From Chloroflexota bacterium (GTDB lineage Bacteria; Chloroflexota; Limnocylindria; Limnocylindrales; CSP1-4): a DNA stretch of 16,193 nt. Shown here piece by piece: positions 1 to 8,502 of this stretch. Under the pieces are notes generated by a model that was not told the origin of the DNA, did no database searches, and was given only the letters and a program-made list of their open reading frames with translations. Every line of letters begins with the position of its first letter. Position 1 is the stretch's first letter. The translations under genes and the position numbers were made by a program. The stretch spans positions 1 to 16,193 of the forward strand of contig DAIDTV010000008.1 in assembly GCA_027457005.1 (NCBI GenBank), in the 5' to 3' direction.

Positions 1-68
1 TGGCATACTCGGGCGCGGCGACCGCTGCCGTCGTGGCCGGGGGTCGGTACCGCACGTGCGAGGGCTTC

Positions 69-3008
69 ATGCAGCGTCGGCCCTCATCCACCACGCCTGG
101 CGACTACCTCGACGCGCCGTTCCTCGACGCGCCGATGGGGCTCGCGCTGCTCGATGCCGACGCCCGGTACGTGCGGGTGAACCGCGCGCTGGCCGAGATC
201 GACGGTGCGCCGGTTGCGGACCACCCGGGGCGTCGGCCGTGGGATCTCGTGGAGGAACTCGACCAGGCGCTCCGCCCGGCCTGCGAGCGGGCGCTGGCCG
301 GCGAGGACCCCGGCCCCGACCTGGACATCCCGATCGGGACCGGCCCGGACTCCCGCCGGTGGCAGTGCCGGCTTCGCGCGGTGAGGGACGGCGGTGCCCT
401 GGTCGGGCTCACCCTCGCGGTCGGCGACGTCACGGACGCCGTCCGCAGCCGGGAGGCGCTGGAGGAGGGGGCAGCCGCGGCCAGGGAGACGAGCCAGGCG
501 CTTGCCGCCCTGGTGGACGCGTCGCCCATCCCGATCATCGCCTACGACCTGGACGGGCGGGTGACGCAGTGGAGCGCGGCCGCCGAGCGCACCTTCGGAT
601 GGACCGCGGACGAGGTGCTCGGCGCGCCGCCCCCGACCGTCCTGGAGGGCCGGCGGGACGAGTACATGGCGCAGCTCCGCGCCACGGCACAGGGCCACGG
701 GCTGCGGCGGTACGAGACGGAACGCTGCACCAGGGACGGCCGGGTGCTCGACACGCTGATTTCCACCGCGCCCCTCCGCGACGCGTCCGGAGCGGTCCGC
801 GGCACCCTCGCGCTCGTCGAGGACGACACCAGCCGGCGACGCGCCGAGCGGCGGTCCCAGCATCTGCGTGCGCTGGCGGCCACGCTCGCCGCAACCCTGG
901 AGCCGGAGGAGGTCGCGCAGACCGTGCTCCGGCTCGGCCTGCCCGCCCTCGATGCTTCGCGGGGCATCGTGGCGAGCCTGGAAGGCGAGAGCCTCCGCGT
1001 GCTTGCCAGCGTGGCTGCCGGCGACGAGGGACTTCGGGCGGGTTCGGTCCTGTCGCTGGACGCGGGACGGCCGCTGGCCTGGGTCGCGCGGAACGCGCGG
1101 CCGATCGTGGGGGACGAGGGGGCGCTGCGGCGCGAGTACCCCGACCTGCTGCGGGACCTTGCCTTCGACTTCGGGGCGCTGGCCGTGCTGCCGCTGTCCG
1201 CCGACGACCGGCTTGTCGGCGTCATCGGGATCGCGTTCGCGGGCCCGCGGGCCTTTGCACCGGGTGATCGGCAGTACCTCGACACGGTCGCGGGCACCTG
1301 CGCCCAGGCGCTCGACCGGGCCCGCCTGTACGCGGCGGAACGCGACGCCCATGCCGCCGCGGAGCGGGAGTCGCTGATCGCCACCGCCCTCGCGCGAGCC
1401 GCGGCCGCGCTCTCCGCCGCCGCAAGGCCCTCTGACGTGGTGCGGGCCATCCACGAGCACGTGCTGTCCGCGGCGGGCGCGCTGTTCGCGACACTGCGCG
1501 TCCTCGACGAGTCCGGCGGGATGCTGGTCGCCCTGACCGACCCGGAGTTCCCCGATCCGGACCAGCTGGCGTCCTATCCGCTCGACTCCGACGCGCCGAT
1601 CGCGGAGGCGGTCCGCTCCGGTACGCCGGTGCTCCTGCGCAACCCCACCGAGCGAGACGCGAGGTTTCCGGAACACGGCCGGCGGCTGGCGCGACGGGGC
1701 GCGGGGGCGCTTGCGGCCGTGCCGCTCACGGTGGGCGACCGGCGCATCGGCGGGCTCGCGCTCGCCTTCGAGCAGTCCCGCCCGTTCGACGGCATCGAGC
1801 TGCAGTCGATCCAGGTGCTCGCCGACACGTGCGCGCAGGCCCTCGACCGCGCCCGCCTGTACGAGGCCGCGCGCACGGCCGAGCGGACCCTCGCCGAGGT
1901 CGTGCGACAGATGCCCATCGGCGTGGTCCTCGCCGAGGCACCCTCCGGCCGCATCGTCTTCGGAAACGCCGAGGCCCAGCGGATCTGGCCGGTCCTTCCC
2001 ACGACGGCCCTCGATGAAACCGCGTCGTGGTCGGTGTTCCACCTGGACGGCCGGGGATACACGCCCGACGAGTGGCCCATGGCACGCGCCCTCCTCCACG
2101 GCGAGACGGTCGTCGACGAGGAGGTCGAGATCCGCCGCGCGGACGGATCGCGGGCGATCATCTCGCTCAACGCGGGACCCGTCAGGGACGAGATGGGGGG
2201 GATCCGGGCGGGGGTGGCGACGTTCACCGACGTGGGCGAGCGCAAGCGGGCGGAGGCGATCCGCGATGCCTTCAACAGCGTGATCAGCCACGAGCTGCGG
2301 ACGCCGGTCACCGCGATCTACGGGGGCGCCAAGCTCCTGCTCCGGCCCGAGCGCCGGCTGGACGCCGCCACCCGCGACGCGGTCCTGGAGGACATCGCGG
2401 TCGAGGCCGAGCGCCTGAACCGCCTGGTCGAGAACACGCTGGTGCTCGCGCGCGCCGAGCGCGGGATGGTCGTCGGGGGACGCGAACCGCTGCTCCTCCA
2501 GCACCTGCTCGCCAGGATCGTCGCTTCCGAGCGGGCGGCCCGGCCCGACGTGCACATGGAGCTGGCAGTGGCCCCGCGCCTGCCGGCCGTCGTCGGCGAC
2601 GAGGGGTACATCGAGCAGATCGTGCGCAACCTGCTCTCGAATGCGGCCAAGTACGGGCCCTCCGGCGGGGTCGTCACGGTGACTGCCGACCAGTCCGGCG
2701 ACGAGGTGCTGGTGCGGGTGCTGGACCAGGGCCCCGGGATCGGCGACGAGGACGTCGAGGCGCTCTTCGCGCTGTTCTACCGTTCGCCGCGGACGGTCGG
2801 CGTCGCCAGCGGCGCCGGGATCGGGCTGTTCGTGGTGCGGCACCTCGCCCAGGCGATGGGGGGCCGCACCTGGGCATCGCAGCGTCCCGAGGGGGGGGCC
2901 GAGTTCGGCTTCGCGCTGCGGGTGCTCGAGGAGGACGAGGCGCCGGCCGACCAGGCGCGCGCCCCTAGCGCGGCTCCCGGACCGCGGCAGCCTCGTCGTC
3001 GTCAGTGA
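69..3008 (+). CDS. Soluble multi-PAS/GAF sensor histidine kinase (orphan hybrid-sensor input, no receiver)
   Basis: Predicted cytoplasmic histidine kinase of 979 aa. Domain order (residues from the ATG at 69): PAS about 14-125, PAS about 145-262, GAF about 272-420, GAF about 435-598, PAS about 608-728, HisKA with SHELRTP and phospho-acceptor His741, then an HATPase_c domain with N-box NLLSNAAKY (Asn858), G1 DQGPGIG (886-892) and G2 GAGIGLF (915-921). No membrane segment is visible, so the input is probably an internal ligand, redox or light cofactor bound by PAS or GAF; the ligand cannot be read from sequence. No response regulator lies beside it, so it is an orphan kinase here. The start is uncertain. 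ATG 69 has GAGGG 4 nt upstream; GTG 33 is in frame without a Shine-Dalgarno; and the frame stays open to the left edge. Its 3' end overlaps the convergent ctaF end by 44 bp. Confidence 0.93.
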   Translation: MQRRPSSTTPGDYLDAPFLDAPMGLALLDADARYVRVNRALAEIDGAPVADHPGRRPWDLVEELDQALRPACERALAGEDPGPDLDIPIGTGPDSRRWQCRLRAVRDGGALVGLTLAVGDVTDAVRSREALEEGAAAARETSQALAALVDASPIPIIAYDLDGRVTQWSAAAERTFGWTADEVLGAPPPTVLEGRRDEYMAQLRATAQGHGLRRYETERCTRDGRVLDTLISTAPLRDASGAVRGTLALVEDDTSRRRAERRSQHLRALAATLAATLEPEEVAQTVLRLGLPALDASRGIVASLEGESLRVLASVAAGDEGLRAGSVLSLDAGRPLAWVARNARPIVGDEGALRREYPDLLRDLAFDFGALAVLPLSADDRLVGVIGIAFAGPRAFAPGDRQYLDTVAGTCAQALDRARLYAAERDAHAAAERESLIATALARAAAALSAAARPSDVVRAIHEHVLSAAGALFATLRVLDESGGMLVALTDPEFPDPDQLASYPLDSDAPIAEAVRSGTPVLLRNPTERDARFPEHGRRLARRGAGALAAVPLTVGDRRIGGLALAFEQSRPFDGIELQSIQVLADTCAQALDRARLYEAARTAERTLAEVVRQMPIGVVLAEAPSGRIVFGNAEAQRIWPVLPTTALDETASWSVFHLDGRGYTPDEWPMARALLHGETVVDEEVEIRRADGSRAIISLNAGPVRDEMGGIRAGVATFTDVGERKRAEAIRDAFNSVISHELRTPVTAIYGGAKLLLRPERRLDAATRDAVLEDIAVEAERLNRLVENTLVLARAERGMVVGGREPLLLQHLLARIVASERAARPDVHMELAVAPRLPAVVGDEGYIEQIVRNLLSNAAKYGPSGGVVTVTADQSGDEVLVRVLDQGPGIGDEDVEALFALFYRSPRTVGVASGAGIGLFVVRHLAQAMGGRTWASQRPEGGAEFGFALRVLEEDEAPADQARAPSAAPGPRQPRRRQ

Positions 3009-3477
3009 GAGCCTGCAGCTCGGCGCTCACCTCGCGCAGCCACTCGCGGAAGCCCAGCAGCAGGGGAATGGCGCCGGCGACCACGCTCCAGAGCCCGAAG
3101 ATCAGCCCCAGCGCCATCATCGCGACTCCCACGCCGATCAGCAGGGGCGCGAGGCTCGCACCGGGAATCCGGCCGCCCTCGTCCTCGAACGGGCGCTCCT
3201 CGCCGGGCCGCTCGGAGGTGTCGACCAGCTCCCGGATCCGCCCCACGGCACCACCGCCGGCGCCGGGCGCGATCCCCTGTTCGCCGCGGGACCCCGCCGG
3301 TGGCGCCCCACGGCCCGGCTGGCCGCGACGGAGCATGGAGACGAGCGTGAACGACGCGACGGCGAACCCGCCGAGCAGCACCGTGCCGATGTAGTCGTAA
3401 CTGATGAACCAGTAGGCGATCGACACGACAACGGCGAAGAGGCAGCTTCGGATGAAGAGCCGGATCTCCTCGGGCAC
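2965..3477 (-). CDS. ctaF: Cytochrome c oxidase subunit IV, actinobacterial CtaF-like
   Basis: A 170-aa membrane protein with two N-terminal helices (about 7-26 and 28-48), a long Gly/Arg/Glu-rich hydrophilic loop (about 50-105) and two C-terminal helices (about 107-127 and 128-146). This two-plus-two layout matches actinobacterial CtaF, the small structural subunit of the aa3 oxidase, although the loop is longer than in the roughly 140-aa actinobacterial proteins. The identification rests on topology and position as last gene after ctaD more than on sequence motifs. Start is GTG at 3477, 3 nt after the ctaD stop, with GGAGG 7 nt upstream; the Shine-Dalgarno abuts the ctaD stop codon, so translation is probably coupled. 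The last 44 bp overlap the histidine kinase 3' end on the opposite strand. Confidence 0.75.
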   Translation of the reverse strand: MPEEIRLFIRSCLFAVVVSIAYWFISYDYIGTVLLGGFAVASFTLVSMLRRGQPGRGAPPAGSRGEQGIAPGAGGGAVGRIRELVDTSERPGEERPFEDEGGRIPGASLAPLLIGVGVAMMALGLIFGLWSVVAGAIPLLLGFREWLREVSAELQALTDDDEAAAVREPR

Positions 3478-3480
3478 CGC

Positions 3481-5190
3481 CTAGCCTCCGCCCGGCCTCG
3501 GCCCCGGCACCGAGCCCGTCCCGGGGCCTGGCGCCGGCGAGCCGCCCGCGAGCGATGCCGCGACCCCGGCGCCGGCGGCCGCCATCCTCGCATCGAACAC
3601 CGGTCGGTCGGAGCGGATGGGCGGGAGCGTGTCGAAGTTGTGGGCCGGCGGCGGGGAGCTGGTCGCCCACTCCAGCGCGAACCCTCCCCACGGGTCGGCC
3701 GGCGCGGTGGCGGGCTGCCGGAGGGCGGCCACGATCGCGACCAGGAAGGGGATGGTGCCCAGCCCGAGCAGGATCGCACCCACGGTCGCGACCATGTTGA
3801 GGTCGCTCCAGCCGGTGGCCGGTGCGTAGTCGGCGATCCGTCGGGGCATGCCGTCCAGCCCGAGCTGGTACATCGGCAGCAGCGTGAGGGGCACCCCCAC
3901 CAGCCAGGTCGCGAAATGGAGCTTCCCGAGCCGCTCGTCCAGGAACCGCCCCGTCATCTTGGGGAACCAGTAGTAGAAGCCGGCGAAGGTGAGGAAGACC
4001 GTGCCGCCGATCAGGACGTTGTGGAAGTGGGCGACGATGAAATACGAATCGTTGAACTGGAAGTCGAGCGGCGGAGATGCCGCCATCACGCCGCTGATCC
4101 CGCCGATGGTGAACGTGTAGAGCATCCCGATGCAGAACAGCATCGCGGTCGTGAGCCTGATCTGGCCCTTCCACATGGTGGCGATCCAGTTGAAGATCTT
4201 GACCCCGGTCGGGATGGCGATCAGGTACGACATCACGCTGAAGAACGGGTCGTTGACCACGCCGGTGGTGAACATGTGGTGCGCCCAGACCGACATCGAG
4301 AGGAACGCGATGGAGAACGTCGCGATCACGATCTGGCGGTAGCCGAAGATGGGGCGCCCGCTGAAGACCGAGACCACCTCGGACATGATCCCGAAGAACG
4401 GCAGGATGATGATGTAGACCTCGGGGTGTCCGAAGAACCAGAACAGGTCCTGCCAGATCACCGCGTCGCCGCCCTGCGCCGGCGCGAAGATGCTGCCGCC
4501 GAGGTGCCGGTCGATGAACAGCATCGCCAGCGCCGCGGTCAGCGGGGGGAACGCGAACAGGATCATCGCCGAGGTGACCAGCATGTTCCAGGTGAAGATG
4601 GGCATCCGGAACATGGTCATGCCCGGGGCGCGCTTGGTGAAGATCGTGGTGATGAAGTTCACCGCGCCGAGGATGCCGGAGAACCCGACCATCCCCACCC
4701 CCAGGATCCAGAGGTCCATCCCGCTCCCCTGGGTGTACCCGTCGGATAGCGGCACGTACGCGGTCCAGCCGTTCTGCGCCGCGCCGCCGGCCACGCCGAA
4801 GCCCGAGACCACCAGGACGCCTCCGAACAGGAACAGCCAGTAGGACAGCGCGTTGAGCCGGGGGAACGCCATGTCGGCCGCGCCCACCTGGAGCGGGATG
4901 AAGTAGTTGCCGAAGCCGATGGCAACGGGAGTGGCGAAGAACAGCAGCATCAAGGTGCCGTGGATGGTGAAGAGCTGGTTGTACTCGGACGTGGTCAGGA
5001 ACTGGAGCCCGGGCGCCGACAGCTCCGCGCGCATGAACTCGGCCATGAGGCCCGCCAGCAGGAAGAAGACGATGGCGGTGCCCAGGTAGAGCAGGCCGAT
5101 CCGCTTGTGATCGGTGGTGGTGATCCACTCGAGGAGGTCGGCACCCGCGCGCGGGCGCTCGGCGGGGACGACGTCGGTCAGCGCGGTCAT
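3481..5190 (-). CDS. ctaD: Cytochrome c oxidase subunit I (aa3 type, A1 family)
   Basis: Catalytic subunit of the terminal oxidase, 569 aa, 12 predicted membrane helices. It carries low-spin heme a ligands His77 and His390, heme a3 ligand His388, CuB ligands His255, His304 and His305, and the cross-linked Tyr259 within GHPEVY. Both A1-type proton channels are present: Glu257 and Asp106 for the D channel, Lys331 (in PTGVKIFNW) for the K channel. The conserved C-terminal LEWATSSPPP stretch follows at 506-515, and then an extra Gly/Pro-rich tail. There is no fused subunit III. An oddity is Asn380 where most aa3 oxidases have the Mg2+-binding His (NDSYFIVAHFH instead of HDTYYVVAHFH). ATG at 5190 overlaps the ctaC stop as ATGA and has AGGGAG 7 nt upstream; the longer open frame upstream is rejected because it runs through ctaC. 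Confidence 0.98.
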   Translation of the reverse strand: MTALTDVVPAERPRAGADLLEWITTTDHKRIGLLYLGTAIVFFLLAGLMAEFMRAELSAPGLQFLTTSEYNQLFTIHGTLMLLFFATPVAIGFGNYFIPLQVGAADMAFPRLNALSYWLFLFGGVLVVSGFGVAGGAAQNGWTAYVPLSDGYTQGSGMDLWILGVGMVGFSGILGAVNFITTIFTKRAPGMTMFRMPIFTWNMLVTSAMILFAFPPLTAALAMLFIDRHLGGSIFAPAQGGDAVIWQDLFWFFGHPEVYIIILPFFGIMSEVVSVFSGRPIFGYRQIVIATFSIAFLSMSVWAHHMFTTGVVNDPFFSVMSYLIAIPTGVKIFNWIATMWKGQIRLTTAMLFCIGMLYTFTIGGISGVMAASPPLDFQFNDSYFIVAHFHNVLIGGTVFLTFAGFYYWFPKMTGRFLDERLGKLHFATWLVGVPLTLLPMYQLGLDGMPRRIADYAPATGWSDLNMVATVGAILLGLGTIPFLVAIVAALRQPATAPADPWGGFALEWATSSPPPAHNFDTLPPIRSDRPVFDARMAAAGAGVAASLAGGSPAPGPGTGSVPGPRPGGG

Positions 5191-6029
5191 GGCACGCTCC
5201 CTGGAGACGACGCGGGCGATGACGCACCCGGCGTCGACGATGGCGCACCCGGCAGGGGTGACGGCCCGCCCTGGCCGGCGGCCGGCGACGCGACCGCGGG
5301 CGAGGCGAGCCCCGGAACCGGCGACGATCCGGCCGCCCGCTGCGCCGCGAGCCACGCCAGGAACTGCGGAGCCGGCATGGCACGCACCACGAACGTCATC
5401 TGGTCGTGGTACAGGCCGCAGTACCGCGCGCACTGCCCGCTCCACGTGCCGGGCTGCTTGACCGTGAACGCGAACCGGTTGGTGACGCCCGGGATGGCGT
5501 CCCGTTTGAAGAGGAAGTCGGGCACCCAGAACGAGTGGATGACGTCGGCCGAGTTCAGCACGATCTCGGTGGTCTGCCCGGCCGGCAGGACGAGCTCCGG
5601 CGGCTGCGTGCCGTCGCCGGTGACCACGACCCCCTGCCCCTGGTAGGTGAACTGCCAGGACCAGCGGAAGGCCAGCACGTGCACCGTCAGCGGTGTATCG
5701 CGCGGAACGGCGTCGACCGTCGAGAGGGTCAGCAGGGTCAGCACCGAGAGGCCGGCCACCGTCAGGAAGGGAAGCGCGGTCCAGGCGAACTCGAGACGGG
5801 TGTTCTCGCGCACCTGGCTGGGCAGCGCGTCGCTGCGCCTGCGGTATCGGAGCACGGCGACGGTCGTGAGGATCCACACGATGGCGGCGACGACCCCACC
5901 GGCCCAGAAGAAGACCTGGTACAGGTTGAACGTCGCCTGGCCCTGCGTGGTGGCCGCCTGCGGCATGCAGCCGCCCGCCGCCAGCGCGGCGACCGGGAGC
6001 AGCGGCAGGGCCCGGCGCAGGCGCGTCAC
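5187..6029 (-). CDS. ctaC: Cytochrome c oxidase subunit II
   Basis: Electron-entry subunit of the aa3 oxidase, 280 aa. It has an N-terminal signal segment ending in a lipobox-like AGGC (Cys21), two membrane helices (about 37-60 and 86-106), the aromatic patch FRWSWQF (121-127) for electron entry, and a cupredoxin domain with CuA ligands His165, Cys200, Cys204, His208 and Met211. In the motif CARYCGLYHDQM the residue two after the first Cys is Arg202. Most homologues have Glu there, whose carbonyl binds CuA and whose side chain binds Mg2+. No CXXCH heme motif is present, so this is not a caa3 subunit. About 45 Pro/Ser/Ala/Gly-rich residues follow the cupredoxin. Start is GTG at 6029, overlapping the qcrB stop as GTGA; its Shine-Dalgarno is weak (AGGCGA), implying reliance on coupling. 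Confidence 0.96.
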   Translation of the reverse strand: MTRLRRALPLLPVAALAAGGCMPQAATTQGQATFNLYQVFFWAGGVVAAIVWILTTVAVLRYRRRSDALPSQVRENTRLEFAWTALPFLTVAGLSVLTLLTLSTVDAVPRDTPLTVHVLAFRWSWQFTYQGQGVVVTGDGTQPPELVLPAGQTTEIVLNSADVIHSFWVPDFLFKRDAIPGVTNRFAFTVKQPGTWSGQCARYCGLYHDQMTFVVRAMPAPQFLAWLAAQRAAGSSPVPGLASPAVASPAAGQGGPSPLPGAPSSTPGASSPASSPGSVP

Positions 6030-7570
6030 GGCTCGCCTGCCCGATGGGCGATCGCCTCGGCGGATCGCTCGTGTATCTCCTCGAAGCCGCCGCTGGCGTT
6101 GCGGCGAAGCGCGATGCCGCCCGGACGCGAGATCGGCGCGGAACCGCGGCGCAGGCGTCCCCTGGCCAGCCCGTACGTGACGAACCAGGCGACGACCGGG
6201 AACACGAAGACCAGGACCCGGAACACGACGGTCAGCGTCTCGACCGGGATCCCCAGCCACGCGCCGATCACGTCGTTGGCCCCCGCCAGCATCAGCACGA
6301 CGAAGATGGCGGCGATCCCGACCCCGGTGGCGGCCCGCCAGGGCGCCTCCCACGGCCAGTCGAGCAGGTGGTGCTCCCGGTGATCGCCGGTGATCCTGGC
6401 CTCGATGAAGGGCCATGCCCACAGCCCGCCGAACAGCAGCCCCGGGATGACCACGCCGGGGACGAACGGTTCGGGAATGGTCACGCCGAACAGCGTCACC
6501 TGCCATCCGGGGGCCATGCGCAGCAGCCCCTCCAGCCAGCCGATGTAGTAGTCCGGCTGCGCCGGCGAGGCCGCCGTGTAGGGCACGAACGGCCCGTACT
6601 CCCACACCGGGTTGATCTGGAACAGGCCACCGAGCAGCGCGATCACCGCGACGGTGAGGAAGAAGAGCCCGACCGAGCGGAACGTCTGTCCCGGCCAGAG
6701 CCGCAGCCCGACCACGTTGTGCTCGGTCGCGCCGGGACCCTTGTACTGGGTGTGCTTCTGGAGCCACACGATCAGGAGATGGATCGAGATCCCGCCGATC
6801 AGCGCACCCGGCAGCAGCATCACGTGGATCACGAAGAGGCGGCTGATGAAGCCGGCCGACGGGAACGCGCCACCGAAGAAGAGCGAGGCGAACCACGGCC
6901 CGATGAACGGGATCGACAGGGCCGCCGAGTAGGCGATGCGGAGCCCGGTGCCCGAGAGCAGGTCGTCGGGGAGCGAGTACCCGGAGAAGCCCTCCCCGAG
7001 CGCGAGCAGCAGCAGCCCGAACCCGATGATCCAGTTCACCTCGCGGGGGCGCCGGAACGCACCGGTGAGGAAGATGCGCGCCAGGTGCGTCACGATCGCG
7101 GCGACGAAGATCAGCGCCGCCCAGTGGTGGATCTGGCGCATCAGCAGCCCCGCCCTGACCACGAAGCTGAGCTGCATGACCGAGTCGAAGGCGCTCGAGA
7201 CGGTGGCGCCCCGCAGAGGCACGTAGGGACCGGCGTAGGTGGTCGGGGTGGTGTCGGGCCGGAAGAACAACGTCAGGAACGTGCCCGTGAGCAGCAGGAC
7301 GACGAACGAGAACGCCGCCACCTCCCCCAGGAGGAACGACCAGTGGTCGGGAAAGACCTTCTGCAGCGCGTTCCGTCCGAAGGTCGCCAGTCCCGTCCGC
7401 TCGTCGAAGAAGCGCACCGCGCCGCCGACGATCGGGATGTTCTCTCCCGGCGCGGCGTAGCCGCCGGTCACCCCGCGGTCGGCGAGGGGCCGGGCGTCCC
7501 CTGGAACCCCGGCGTCGGAGCTCGGAACGCGCTCGTCCGCGGGCCCGGACGCCGCCACGCCGCCGCTCAT
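6026..7570 (-). CDS. qcrB: Cytochrome bc1 complex cytochrome b subunit, actinobacterial type
   Basis: Quinol-oxidising, diheme membrane subunit of the menaquinol:cytochrome c reductase, 514 aa. Heme ligands are His148/His249 (bL) and His162/His264 (bH). The spacings are 14 and 15 residues, the second as in b6-type and actinobacterial proteins. Unlike b6/subunit IV systems, both halves lie on a single chain. The Qo-site PEWY motif appears as PDYY (339-342), followed by IGWLEGLLRM, the form expected of actinobacterial QcrB. About 45 hydrophilic N-terminal residues precede the conserved core, and a charged cytoplasmic tail follows the last helix. ATG at 7570 overlaps the qcrA stop (ATGA) with GGGAGG 6 nt upstream; upstream in-frame extension would run through qcrA and is rejected. 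The gene end overlaps ctaC by 4 nt. Confidence 0.97.
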   Translation of the reverse strand: MSGGVAASGPADERVPSSDAGVPGDARPLADRGVTGGYAAPGENIPIVGGAVRFFDERTGLATFGRNALQKVFPDHWSFLLGEVAAFSFVVLLLTGTFLTLFFRPDTTPTTYAGPYVPLRGATVSSAFDSVMQLSFVVRAGLLMRQIHHWAALIFVAAIVTHLARIFLTGAFRRPREVNWIIGFGLLLLALGEGFSGYSLPDDLLSGTGLRIAYSAALSIPFIGPWFASLFFGGAFPSAGFISRLFVIHVMLLPGALIGGISIHLLIVWLQKHTQYKGPGATEHNVVGLRLWPGQTFRSVGLFFLTVAVIALLGGLFQINPVWEYGPFVPYTAASPAQPDYYIGWLEGLLRMAPGWQVTLFGVTIPEPFVPGVVIPGLLFGGLWAWPFIEARITGDHREHHLLDWPWEAPWRAATGVGIAAIFVVLMLAGANDVIGAWLGIPVETLTVVFRVLVFVFPVVAWFVTYGLARGRLRRGSAPISRPGGIALRRNASGGFEEIHERSAEAIAHRAGEP

Positions 7571-8502
7571 GCGCCGCCTCCCGAGGTCATGTTCCAGAAG
7601 CTTGGCCCCACCGGCTCGGGGAAACCCCCGAGTGCCACGAACGTGCCGTCCGGCTGCAGCTGGATGGGGAGCTGTGGCAGGGGGCGCGCCGCCGGCCCGA
7701 AACTGGGGATCGCGCCATCGAGCACGTCGAACGTGGACTGGTGGCACGGGCAGATCAGTCGATGCTCGATGGCTCGGTACAGGCCCACCGGGCATCCGGC
7801 GTGCGTGCACACCTTCGAGTACGCGACATAGCCGTCGGGCGCCCACGCCATCCGGTCGGCCGGCAGCCGGAGCAGGTCCGGCGGTACCCGGATCAGCAGC
7901 GTCTGCGCCATCGCGTCGCCGACCGCGCCCTCCGGGAAGACGGTCACCACTCCATCGATCGGCAGCGCGCTCGCCTGCACCGGCTTCCCGTCGATGCCCA
8001 CCACGCGAGAACCCTTCCTCCAGGCCGTCACGAACAGGCTGCGGCCCGGCGCGGGACCGAGCGACAGGACCGGGATCAGCAGCGCGGCGCCCAGCCCCGC
8101 GAACGCACCGAAGAGGAGCCCGATCAGCAGGTGGCGGCGGGCGAAGCCGGCCTCCGCCTCGCGCGTAGCGTCCGCCGTGGCCAATGCCTCGGCGGTCGGC
8201 TCCGGCTGCAACGGGTGCCGGTCCTCGGTCACCAGGCGGGTCGGCAGCAGCCGCTGCGACCAGACCACGATGCCGGCGCCGAGGCCGCCGAAGGCGAGCG
8301 TGAGCAGGATGCCCTGGACCTGGGTGTCGCCTCCCACCAGGTACACCACCAGCAGCGCGAACCCGGCCACCATGGTGACCGCGAACAGCGCCCCAACGAT
8401 GACCTGCGCGCGGTACTCCTCGGACGTGAGCGGCAGGCCACGCACCCGCGGCCCCGAGTAGTCACGCTCCGGACGGCCGTCCAGCCCCGCGGGACCGATC
8501 AC
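7567..8502 (-). CDS. qcrA: Rieske iron-sulfur subunit of the cytochrome bc1 complex, three-helix actinobacterial type
   Basis: Moves electrons from quinol at the Qo site to the c-type hemes of QcrC; 311 aa. Three hydrophobic segments (about 32-54, 62-80 and 125-147) precede the periplasmic Rieske fold, as in actinobacterial QcrA and unlike the single-helix mitochondrial or proteobacterial protein. The [2Fe-2S] ligands are Cys232 and His234 in CTHAGC and Cys251 and His254 in CPCH, with the Cys237/Cys253 disulfide pair. A twin-arginine pair (Arg122-Arg123) sits directly before the third helix, matching the known Tat-dependent insertion of that helix in actinobacteria. The ten-residue CTHAGCPVGL region is intact. 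Start is GTG at 8502, overlapping the qcrC stop (GTGA), with GGAGG 8 nt upstream. Confidence 0.96.
   Translation of the reverse strand: MIGPAGLDGRPERDYSGPRVRGLPLTSEEYRAQVIVGALFAVTMVAGFALLVVYLVGGDTQVQGILLTLAFGGLGAGIVVWSQRLLPTRLVTEDRHPLQPEPTAEALATADATREAEAGFARRHLLIGLLFGAFAGLGAALLIPVLSLGPAPGRSLFVTAWRKGSRVVGIDGKPVQASALPIDGVVTVFPEGAVGDAMAQTLLIRVPPDLLRLPADRMAWAPDGYVAYSKVCTHAGCPVGLYRAIEHRLICPCHQSTFDVLDGAIPSFGPAARPLPQLPIQLQPDGTFVALGGFPEPVGPSFWNMTSGGGA

Noticed and set aside
84..2843. 919-codon open frame antisense to the histidine kinase
   Set aside because: Typical GC-rich shadow frame, rich in Arg/Gly/Pro without domains, fully covered by a kinase with all catalytic motifs.
3002..5383. 793-codon minus-strand frame across ctaD and ctaF
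   Set aside because: Arg/His/Pro-rich translation in the wrong frame of the oxidase genes, with no motifs.
5187..6029. caa3-type subunit II with fused cytochrome c
   Set aside because: No CXXCH motif in the C-terminal tail; only Pro/Ser/Ala-rich sequence.
6044..7831. 595-codon plus-strand frame antisense to qcrB
   Set aside because: Composition is charged and repetitive (Arg, Glu, Gln), the mirror of a membrane-protein gene; no start signal or domain.
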